Assembly: GCA_003221435.1 (NCBI GenBank)
Contig: QHRS01000286.1
Coordinates: 1 to 5,662 of the forward strand
Direction of reading: 5' to 3'
Source of the DNA: Candidatus Rokuibacteriota bacterium
GTDB taxonomy: Bacteria; Methylomirabilota; Methylomirabilia; Rokubacteriales; CSP1-6
Length of the DNA stretch: 5,662 nucleotides
The notes beneath the pieces are model-generated. The model was not told the DNA's origin. It made no database searches and saw nothing but the letters and a program-made list of their open reading frames with translations. Both the position numbers and the translations under genes were made by a program. Of this stretch, positions 1 to 5,323 are shown in pieces. Positions within the stretch are counted from its first letter, which is position 1. Every line of letters begins with the position of its first letter.

Positions 1-733
1 CCGCGTCGAGTACAAATACCTCGTCCCCGGACACCTCCTGGACAAGTTCCGCGCCGAAATCCACCCGTATATGGCCCTCGACCCCTTCGCCGAGGCCGCA
101 TCGGGCGGACAATATTCGGTCCGCAGCATCTACTACGACACGCCCTCCCTCGATTGCTATCAGGAGAAGGACGCGGGCATCGAGACGCGCAACAAGTACC
201 GCATCCGTGGCTATGGCACGGACAAGACGAAGAGCGTTGTGTTCCTCGAGATCAAGAAGCGCGTCGGCGCCGCAATCGACAAGCACCGCGCACCCCTCAA
301 CCTGTCCGACCTTCCGCAATTTCTCATGGCCCCGGACATCGACACGCACATCATTCGCATGCCCGGCTTTCCTCGTGCCCGCGATGACGCCCGCCGCTTC
401 CTCTACTATTACTACCGGCACTGCCTCCAGCCCGCCGTCCTCGTCGTCTACGACCGTGAAGCCTACTTCGGCAAGTACAACCCATCCCTTCGTATCTCGT
501 TCGACAAGGGCATCCGCGGTCGCGTCTCGCCCCAATTGTCGGATCACTTCGTCTTCGAGGTCAAGTTCTTCCATCAGTCGATTCCCCAGTGGACGTCGGA
601 GCTCATCCGACGGTACAACCTGCCGCGCATGGCGCTATCGAAGTACACCCTCTGTCTGGACCTCAAGCATCTACGCCCGCACGTCGCCCAGGCGCCGAGG
701 GTCCTGCCAGCCGCAGGGTACGCTACGGTCTAA
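1..733 (+). CDS. VTC-domain (polyphosphate polymerase-like) protein, 5' end missing
   Basis: The reading frame is open from base 2 and runs off the left edge, so the true start lies upstream; the ATG at 71 is internal, because the residues before it (VEYKYLV) are the conserved opening of the domain. 243 residues are visible, close to the whole domain. VTC domains (PF09359) adopt the triphosphate-tunnel fold; in yeast VTC4 the domain polymerises polyphosphate from ATP. The tunnel signatures appear in order: EYKY (residues 3-6), VRSIYYDTP (30-38), RNKYRIRGY (63-71), FLEIKKR (81-87), DKHR (93-96), LRISFD (163-168), FVFEVKFF (183-190) and LSKY (212-215). The basic residues and glutamates expected to line the tunnel are therefore kept, and an active enzyme is likely. 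There is no SPX domain after it and no transmembrane segment in the visible part. The next gene starts 21 nt downstream and encodes DUF4956, a usual partner of bacterial VTC proteins. Family assignment is firm; product and direction of reaction are inferred from the family. Confidence 0.9.
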   Translation, partial: RVEYKYLVPGHLLDKFRAEIHPYMALDPFAEAASGGQYSVRSIYYDTPSLDCYQEKDAGIETRNKYRIRGYGTDKTKSVVFLEIKKRVGAAIDKHRAPLNLSDLPQFLMAPDIDTHIIRMPGFPRARDDARRFLYYYYRHCLQPAVLVVYDREAYFGKYNPSLRISFDKGIRGRVSPQLSDHFVFEVKFFHQSIPQWTSELIRRYNLPRMALSKYTLCLDLKHLRPHVAQAPRVLPAAGYATV

Positions 734-740
734 CAGGCAG

Positions 741-747
741 AGAGAGG
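741..747 (+). promoter_or_regulatory. Ribosome binding site deciding the TTG start of the DUF4956 gene
   Basis: AGAGAGG lies 7 nt before the TTG at 755. No in-frame ATG is available before the first membrane segment, so this purine-rich site supports the unusual TTG start. Confidence 0.6.
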
Positions 748-754
748 CCTTGCT

Positions 755-1429
755 TTGAACACCTTGGATAACGTCGCTGCCTTCCCGATTACCGGCATTC
801 AGATTGCCCTCAATATCGCGGTGGCCGTGATCTGTGGTTTCGCGATCTCCTTCGTCTATCGCAACACCTATCGCGGCCCCGGGTACTCCATTGCGTTCGC
901 GAATGCGATCGTCCTGCTCACCATGATCTGCGCCCTCGTGATCATGACCATCGGCAGCAATGTCGCGCGGGCATTCGGCCTGGTCGGCGCCATGTCAATC
1001 ATCCGTTTCCGGACCGCGGTCAAGGACACGGCAGACATCGTGTACGTGTTCTTCGCCCTGGCAATCGGCATGGCTGCGGGTGGCGGCTACTACAACATCG
1101 CGTTCACGGGGACCGCCTGCGTCTCGATCGTGATCTACCTGACCGCCTGGGCGACCCGCTCCGTCCTCCACAAGCAGGAGTACCTGCTGCAGGTCTCGTA
1201 CGAGGCCAATGGCGATGACGTCCCGGCCCACGTGAGCCTGTTGCGCCGCTTCTGCCGGAGCCACCAGGTCATCAATACCCGGTCCCTCGGGGAAGACGGG
1301 GAGCGGCTCGAGGTCGCATACTACGTGAAACTTCGTGACCAGGCGTCGGGCGAGCGGTTCGTACGCGAGCTGCGTCAGGCCAGCGGTGTCAGTCACGTGA
1401 ACCTGTACTTCGACGAAGAGCAATTCTGA
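755..1429 (+). CDS. DUF4956 domain-containing membrane protein
   Basis: This 224-residue protein has an N-terminal membrane half and a soluble C-terminal half. Hydrophobic segments are near residues 13-35, 45-68, 94-112 and 113-133. Between the second and third lies the family's hallmark stretch, SNVARAFGLVGAMSIIRFR (68-86), followed by TAVKDTADI. From about 143 to 222 the protein is soluble with beta-rich strands (LLQVSYE, LEVAYYVKL, VSHVNLYFDE), compatible with a small ferredoxin/ACT-like domain. DUF4956 has no settled biochemical function. It is commonly encoded beside VTC-domain proteins, as here. A role as membrane anchor or conduit for the VTC enzyme is an inference. The start is TTG, supported by the AGAGAGG site and by placing the first membrane helix just after a short polar N-terminus. 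The next gene begins 29 nt after the stop. Confidence 0.88.
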   Translation: MNTLDNVAAFPITGIQIALNIAVAVICGFAISFVYRNTYRGPGYSIAFANAIVLLTMICALVIMTIGSNVARAFGLVGAMSIIRFRTAVKDTADIVYVFFALAIGMAAGGGYYNIAFTGTACVSIVIYLTAWATRSVLHKQEYLLQVSYEANGDDVPAHVSLLRRFCRSHQVINTRSLGEDGERLEVAYYVKLRDQASGERFVRELRQASGVSHVNLYFDEEQF

Positions 1430-1458
1430 CACTGAGACGGCCCGACGCACCCGCTTTC

Positions 1459-2304
1459 ATGACTTTCCGTAGTCACTGCTTCCAACGCAGCGCCCGCCTC
1501 CGAGCGCGAGCGCGGCGCTCATCCGCCCTTGCCTCTGCGGGCTGCCTCGCCCTCCTCGCCGCCTTGCTCGCCGGCTGCGGCGGCGGTGGTGGAAAGGGGC
1601 CTCCCACTGCGCCCACACCCATCCCTTCATTGCCCCTCCTCCACCAGTATGCCATGAATGTCGCGGAGCCCTCCGACCTCACGATCGACGAGACCGGCAC
1701 GATCCTCTGGACGGTGAGCGACACCAACAACAAGATCTACCGGCTGGACCTCCAGGGAAACATCACCAAGACACTGTCGTACGTGGGGAACGACCTCGAG
1801 GGCGTCGCGTACGATCGCCGCGATCACACGCTCTGGCTCGCGGAGGAAGAGTACCGAGCGGTGATCCATGTCGACACCGCCGGTGCCATTCTGGAGCGAC
1901 ATGACATCACGGGGCTGACGACGGTCCCCAACAAGGGACTCGAAGGGATCGCCCTGGACGACGGCGACCACCTCTTCGTGCTGAACGAGAGGTCGCCGGG
2001 GCTGTTCATCCCTCTGAAGTCCGACTTCTCCTACGACGTGAAGTATCAACTGACATTCGCCGGTGACTATTCCGCAATGACGTACGATCCTCAGCGGCGT
2101 TGCTTCTGGATCATGAGCGACGAATCGACGGCGATGTTTCTCTGCACCGGACCCAACGTCGTACATGCCGAGTATGCGCTGCCGTCGAGGAGGTTCGAGG
2201 GTATTGCCCTCGACCCGGCGGGGAAGTATGTCTACGCGGTGAATGATTCAGCAAGGGCGCTCTATGTGTTCCAGAATACCGTGCCGGTTGCCCCGGCGCC
2301 ATGA
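1459..2304 (+). CDS. Lipoprotein with SdiA-regulated/YjiK-type beta-propeller
   Basis: The 281-residue precursor has an arginine-rich N-terminus (residues 1-20), a hydrophobic stretch (23-39) and a lipobox LAGC with the lipidated cysteine at 40. A glycine-rich then proline-rich linker (41-57) follows. The rest is a beta-propeller resembling the SdiA-regulated/YjiK family (PF06977). Five blade repeats are visible, each a small-residue/acidic turn followed by a strand ending in a polar Asp/Glu/Asn cluster: PSDLTIDE...WTVSDTN (71-90), DLEGVAYD...WLAEEE (112-130), LEGIALDD...FVLNER (161-178), YSAMTYDP...WIMSDES (204-223) and FEGIALDP...YAVNDS (246-264). The protein should sit on a membrane facing the periplasm or cell surface. 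Upstream there is no convincing Shine-Dalgarno site (only GAGACGG, 18 nt away), so translation may depend on coupling to the preceding gene. The ATG is the only normal start codon before the signal peptide. Ligand or enzymatic activity is not known for this family. Confidence 0.82.
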   Translation: MTFRSHCFQRSARLRARARRSSALASAGCLALLAALLAGCGGGGGKGPPTAPTPIPSLPLLHQYAMNVAEPSDLTIDETGTILWTVSDTNNKIYRLDLQGNITKTLSYVGNDLEGVAYDRRDHTLWLAEEEYRAVIHVDTAGAILERHDITGLTTVPNKGLEGIALDDGDHLFVLNERSPGLFIPLKSDFSYDVKYQLTFAGDYSAMTYDPQRRCFWIMSDESTAMFLCTGPNVVHAEYALPSRRFEGIALDPAGKYVYAVNDSARALYVFQNTVPVAPAP

Positions 2305-2317
2305 CCAGCGCTTCCCG

Positions 2318-2326
2318 AAGGAGGAG
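2318..2326 (+). promoter_or_regulatory. Strong ribosome binding site before the GTG start at 2329
   Basis: AAGGAGGAG is a near-perfect anti-16S match. It lies only 4 nt from GTG 2329 (measured from the AAGGAGG core), which is short; GTG 2338 (13 nt) and ATG 2347 (22 nt) are in frame and would give the same exported protein with a shorter N-terminus. Confidence 0.65.
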
Positions 2327-2328
2327 CC

Positions 2329-3345
2329 GTGTCGAGCGTGGAAGTGATGAGTAGGACTCCGAGAGCACGGCCGCACTGGGGGGCCGGCGGCGGCATCGCG
2401 GCTGCGCTGTGGATCCAATTCGCGGGCGCTGCGGCGGCCGAGGGTGCGCCGGTCCTGATCACCGTTCCGGCCGTCCTGATGCAGCAGAACGCTACTTTGG
2501 AGCCGTCGGGGGTCGTGTGGGTGCCGGCCCTCAAACGTTATCTGGTCGTCAGTGACGACACCGGAACGGAGCTCCAAAAGCACGAGCCCTGGGTGTTCGC
2601 GATGAACAGCCAGGGCGCGCTCGACGACAAGGCCGTGCCGATCCTGGGCATCGGCGAGGTCAACGATCCCGAGTCCATCTGCAATGGCCCCAATGGGACG
2701 TTCTTCCTTTGCACATCGCACTCCGAGAACAAGAAAGGGAAGGTGAAGCCTCCCCGCAGGCTGCTCCTGCAGCTGAAGCTCGAGGGGCGCGCGCTTCGCG
2801 TCCTGGGCCATGTGGACCTCACGACGGCGCAGGACGGGAAGGGCGGCGGGCTCCTCACGATCGCCGGACTCGATCCCAACGGCAAGCTCGACATCGAGGC
2901 GATCACGTACCGGCAGGGCGCACTCCTCATCGGCCTCAAGGCGCCTCTGACGACGCACGGCTCGGCCGTGATTCTCCAGCTCAAGAACCCGGTCGAGACG
3001 TTGCGCGCGGGGCGCATCGAGCCCGGCGCGCTCACGCGCTACAAGGAAGTGGACCTGCACGCCTCGCGCCCGGGAGGCATGATCGGACGGGGCTTCGCGG
3101 ACCTCTCGACCCTGCCCGACGGTTCGATCGTGCTGTGCGCGAACTCGCCCAAGAACATGCCCGGCGACGGTGGCGGAGGAGTCTATTGGCTCAAGCCTGG
3201 CGCGAATGCGCCCCTGCTCCTGCGCGAGTTCCCTGGCCTCAAGCCGGAGGGCGTCACGCTCGCGGAAAACGGCAAAGAGCTGGTGGTCGTATTCGACGAG
3301 AACCTCAACCCCCCCCATTGGATTCGATTGCCGCTTCCGAAGTAG
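2329..3345 (+). CDS. Exported DUF3616-like beta-propeller protein
   Basis: This 338-residue protein starts at GTG behind a strong ribosome binding site. A signal peptide is visible: basic n-region (to R14), hydrophobic core (about 18-36) and likely cleavage after the alanine run at 34-37 (AAAA, then EGA). There is no lipobox cysteine, so it should be periplasmic or released. The mature part is a propeller with five recognisable blade repeats: LEPSGVVW...LVVSDDTG (57-79), NDPESICN...FLCTSHSEN (112-134), LDIEAITY...LIGLKAPL (187-207), FADLSTLPDG...LCANSPKN (256-276) and KPEGVTLAENG...VVFDEN (305-325). The IEAITY followed by LLIGLKAP is typical of DUF3616-type proteins (IEGL then LLIGLRGP). A related reading is the esterase-like activity of phytase group (PF13449). 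Function is unknown; the fold is confident and the family label moderately so. It follows the lipoprotein gene by 24 nt and is probably co-transcribed with it. Confidence 0.78.
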   Translation: MSSVEVMSRTPRARPHWGAGGGIAAALWIQFAGAAAAEGAPVLITVPAVLMQQNATLEPSGVVWVPALKRYLVVSDDTGTELQKHEPWVFAMNSQGALDDKAVPILGIGEVNDPESICNGPNGTFFLCTSHSENKKGKVKPPRRLLLQLKLEGRALRVLGHVDLTTAQDGKGGGLLTIAGLDPNGKLDIEAITYRQGALLIGLKAPLTTHGSAVILQLKNPVETLRAGRIEPGALTRYKEVDLHASRPGGMIGRGFADLSTLPDGSIVLCANSPKNMPGDGGGGVYWLKPGANAPLLLREFPGLKPEGVTLAENGKELVVVFDENLNPPHWIRLPLPK

Positions 3346-3359
3346 CACGACGGCGCTTG

Positions 3360-3384
3360 CCGGTAACCGAGGCCCTCGGTCCGG
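3360..3384. repeat. Intergenic inverted repeat (hairpin) between two propeller genes
   Basis: ACCGAG (3366-3371) and CTCGGT (3375-3380) pair perfectly around a 3-nt loop, and outer CCGG/CCGG adds four pairs with TA left unpaired on the left side. No T-run follows on either strand, so it is not a classical intrinsic terminator. It may act as an mRNA-stabilising or processing hairpin inside the transcription unit. It sits in the widest gap of the unit. Confidence 0.4.
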
Positions 3385-3405
3385 CTTAGCGTGACCGAGA
3401 CGAAT

Positions 3406-3410
3406 GAGGA
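3406..3410 (+). promoter_or_regulatory. Ribosome binding site favouring ATG 3419 over ATG 3404
   Basis: GAGGA lies 8 nt before ATG 3419. The alternative in-frame ATG at 3404 overlaps the site itself and has no good Shine-Dalgarno sequence upstream. An in-frame TGA at 3392 bounds the frame. Confidence 0.55.
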
Positions 3411-3418
3411 CTCTTGAC

Positions 3419-4924
3419 ATGACAGGGCACCCGAGGGAGGACGGCAAGCGGGAGGGAGCCCGTCACGGTGGGGGGCGCACGCCCGCTTCCTCCGGCAAGG
3501 CGCTGGGCCTCGGCCCGAGGCAGCGGTCGGGCTGGGTTCGGCTCGCGGGGGGGCTGCTCTTCGCCCTCTTGCCTACATCCGGGAGCGCCCACCACCACTC
3601 CACCTTTGGCGATGCTTCCGGCGCAGCGGCTGTGGGCGACAGCTTGATGTTCATCAACAACAACGAGTACGAAGTCCTCGGCCTTTTCTCGCGTTACCCC
3701 GGCACATCTTGTCAGGACGCAATCTACTCGTTCAACGCGCACCCGCACCTGGGGCTCGTCGTCACGAGCAGCGACTCGTCGGCGGACATCGAGGCCTGCG
3801 TGAAGATGGTGGATTCCAGCGGGGTGCGCATCTACTGGTCCGGCTCGATGAGCAACTCCAAGGCCGGAAATCTCCGGCCCGATCGCAGCCGGCTCTTCGC
3901 GACGACGGTCGTAGGGGACGGGACCGGCTCGCCTCCCTACACGCTGACCTACGTCGGGCGCTACGACAAGCTGCGGGACGACATCCTGGCCTGGGATCAG
4001 AACAACCTTCACGGCCTGGGCGCCAACTACTTCGGTTTGGTCGCGAGCGCGGCGAACAACGCGATCCCGCAGTCGATCAACGGGTTCAACCTCGAAGGCC
4101 TCACGCTGGCGCCCGATGGCAAGACCGCGTACCTGGGGTTTCGCGCGCCGATGGTGAACCCCTCGGGCCCCACCACCTCCACGTCGCCGCGGACCCACGC
4201 GCTCATCATCCCGCTCCTCAACATGCCGGACCTGGTGAAGGGCAATCCTACGCCCGGACCTGGCGCCGCCCATTTCGGCACACCGATCCTGCTTCCCCTC
4301 GGTGTCCGTGGCATTCGCAGCATCGACTATACGTACCCCGGCCAGTACCTGATCACGGCCGGCCCCTACGATGCCGTCAGCAATCCCCCCGTCGCCCCCC
4401 TGAATTTCCGATTGTTCACGTGGTCTGGGGATCCCCTCTACCCCCCGATCGAGCGGAGCGCGACGTTTGCCGCCACCTACAGCCCCGAAGGCTGCATCGT
4501 GCCGAACACTCACCTCATCGCTCAGACCGTCGTCGACCTCATCAATGACGACGGAGGCATTGCAGGCGGCTGCTGGCGCAGCATGACCTGCACGATCGGC
4601 CCCCCTGCGGACCCTCTCGCCGTCCCACTGCCGCCGACGGCGGCCGGCGATGTTCACTTCTCGCGCTCCCCGGCGCCCAATCCGGCGCGGCGCGGCATGT
4701 CCCTGGCGATCACGGTCCCGCGCGCGCAGTGGGTCGAGCTCTCGATCGACGACGTGGCGGGCCGCCGCCTGACGACGCTGTGGCGCGGAGATCTCTCCGC
4801 GGGTGAGCACACGTTCTCGTGGAACGGCATGGTCAACGCGGAGCACGCGCAGGCCGGACTCTACTGGGTGAGGCTCCGATCCGGGAACCTGAAGGAAGCG
4901 AAGCCGTTCGTGCTGACGCCCTGA
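3419..4924 (+). CDS. Exported DUF3616/phytase-esterase-like propeller with C-terminal FlgD Ig-like domain
   Basis: From ATG 3419 the protein has 501 residues (506 if ATG 3404 is used). The N-terminus is an unusually long, polar and basic n-region of about 40 residues, then a hydrophobic core (41-52) and likely cleavage after GSA at 57, exposing HHH at the mature N-terminus. Residues about 60-395 form a propeller-like region: NLEGLTLAPDG...YLGFRAP (225-244) is the DUF3616/phytase-esterase-like hallmark, with IRSIDYTYPG...LITAGPYD (299-318) and YSPEGCIVP (354-362) as further blades. Cysteines at 98, 127, 359, 385 and 391 could form disulphides. After a proline-rich linker (395-408), residues 413-500 match a FlgD Ig-like domain: SPAPNPARRGMSLAITVP, WVELSIDDVAGRRL, AGEHTFSWNG, AGLYWVRLRSG. 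Such tails are common on secreted proteins of Candidatus Eisenbacteria and related phyla, where they may be surface or sorting modules. It is the last gene of the unit. The enzymatic role is unknown. Confidence 0.77.
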   Translation: MTGHPREDGKREGARHGGGRTPASSGKALGLGPRQRSGWVRLAGGLLFALLPTSGSAHHHSTFGDASGAAAVGDSLMFINNNEYEVLGLFSRYPGTSCQDAIYSFNAHPHLGLVVTSSDSSADIEACVKMVDSSGVRIYWSGSMSNSKAGNLRPDRSRLFATTVVGDGTGSPPYTLTYVGRYDKLRDDILAWDQNNLHGLGANYFGLVASAANNAIPQSINGFNLEGLTLAPDGKTAYLGFRAPMVNPSGPTTSTSPRTHALIIPLLNMPDLVKGNPTPGPGAAHFGTPILLPLGVRGIRSIDYTYPGQYLITAGPYDAVSNPPVAPLNFRLFTWSGDPLYPPIERSATFAATYSPEGCIVPNTHLIAQTVVDLINDDGGIAGGCWRSMTCTIGPPADPLAVPLPPTAAGDVHFSRSPAPNPARRGMSLAITVPRAQWVELSIDDVAGRRLTTLWRGDLSAGEHTFSWNGMVNAEHAQAGLYWVRLRSGNLKEAKPFVLTP

Positions 4925-4955
4925 TCACGGGGCGACGGGATGCGCGCCGTGTGAC

Positions 4956-4985
4956 AGCTGCGCTGCCGGTAGCAGCGCCAGCTTT
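4956..4985 (+). terminator. Possible intrinsic terminator of the five-gene unit
   Basis: AGCTGCGCTGC (4956-4966) pairs with GCAGCG plus CAGCT (4972-4983) around the loop CGGTA, with one bulged C at 4978. Only TTT (4983-4985) follows, so the U-tract is weak. It begins 31 nt after the TGA at 4922-4924, the right place to end the transcript. Confidence 0.45.
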
Positions 4986-5008
4986 CGGAGGGGCGCGAAC
5001 GAAGCGAG

Positions 5009-5038
5009 AAACCCCCGCAACTCAAAGAGTTACGGGGG
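5009..5038 (-). terminator. Probable intrinsic terminator of tRNA-Asn
   Basis: The arms 5012-5023 and 5027-5038 form eleven base pairs plus one C-A mismatch (5018/5032) around an AAA loop on the + strand (TTT on the transcript). On the minus strand the stem is followed by TTT (5011-5009). It lies 10 nt beyond the encoded CCA of the tRNA. The stem is long and GC-capped. The T-run is short, so efficiency is uncertain. Confidence 0.6.
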
Positions 5039-5048
5039 CTCTCGGAAC

Positions 5049-5123
5049 TGGCTCCTCGGGTAGGATTCGAACCTACAACCCTCCGGTTAACAGCCGGATG
5101 CTCTGCCGTTGAGCTACCGAGGA
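5049..5123 (-). tRNA. tRNA-Asn (anticodon GUU)
   Basis: Read on the minus strand the full cloverleaf folds by eye. The acceptor stem is TCCTCGG/CCGAGGA, the D stem GCTC/GAGC with loop AACGGCA, and the anticodon stem TCCGG/CCGGA with loop CTGTTAA. The variable region is GGGTT, and the T stem is GTAGG/CCTAC with loop TTCGAAT. The anticodon GTT is at 5091-5089 and reads AAC and AAU. The discriminator is G (5052), as expected for tRNA-Asn, and CCA is encoded (5051-5049). It has its own promoter upstream and a hairpin terminator downstream, so it is likely a monocistronic tRNA. Confidence 0.97.
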
Positions 5124-5176
5124 AAAACCCATCGGGTCGTCGCGGCCCGCGGACCTTGCGTGGAAGCAGGCGGAGG

Positions 5177-5206
5177 AGTCTAGCGACCGCGCGAAGTCAG
5201 GGTCAA
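5177..5206 (-). promoter_or_regulatory. Sigma70-like promoter for tRNA-Asn
   Basis: On the minus strand, TTGACC (5206-5201) and TAGACT (5182-5177) are separated by 18 nt. Both hexamers are near the sigma70 consensus. The predicted transcription start is near 5170, leaving a leader of about 47 nt before the mature tRNA 5' end. Confidence 0.65.
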
Positions 5207-5323
5207 GCGAGCCGGAGAGCCGTCCCGTCGCATGTAGCGTGCGTTGGGACTGGGCCGCCCGACTGAAGTGGGCTCCGTTCCGCGTCATCCAGGCGCGCAC
5301 GACGGGATCGCAGCGGGCGGCGC
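5207..5323. other. Spacer between typA stop and the tRNA promoter
   Basis: This stretch of about 117 nt holds no gene I can support. The imperfect inverted repeat at its typA end spans the typA stop codon (GGATCG at 5305-5310 with CGATCC at 5327-5332; AGCG/CGCT inside) but has no T-run. Together with the tRNA, its promoter and the two terminators, it accounts for the roughly 400-nt gap between protein-coding genes at 4925-5323. Confidence 0.5.

Noticed and set aside
3414..3419. TTGACA as a -35 box before the last propeller gene
   Set aside because: No plausible -10 hexamer lies 16-18 nt downstream, and the hexamer overlaps the start codon region, so it would begin transcription inside the gene.
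2248..3447. Minus-strand open frame (about 399 codons) opposite the DUF3616-like gene
   Set aside because: Low-complexity, Arg-rich translation with no domain pattern. The + strand frame carries a strong ribosome binding site, a signal peptide and five blade repeats.
3386..4846. Long minus-strand open frame (about 486 codons) opposite the last propeller gene
   Set aside because: Its translation is dominated by Arg, Ala, Gly and Val without recognisable motifs, as expected for the complement of a GC-rich gene. The + strand frame has a signal peptide, propeller motifs and an Ig domain.
4819..5112. Short + strand frame running across the terminators and the tRNA
   Set aside because: It overlaps the end of a real gene, two hairpins and the antisense of the tRNA, and has no motif or ribosome binding site.
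5123..5137. ACCCGATGGGT followed by TTTTT on the minus strand just before the tRNA
   Set aside because: It resembles a terminator but the stem is only four pairs, and termination there would abolish the tRNA. More likely it is simply part of the processed leader.
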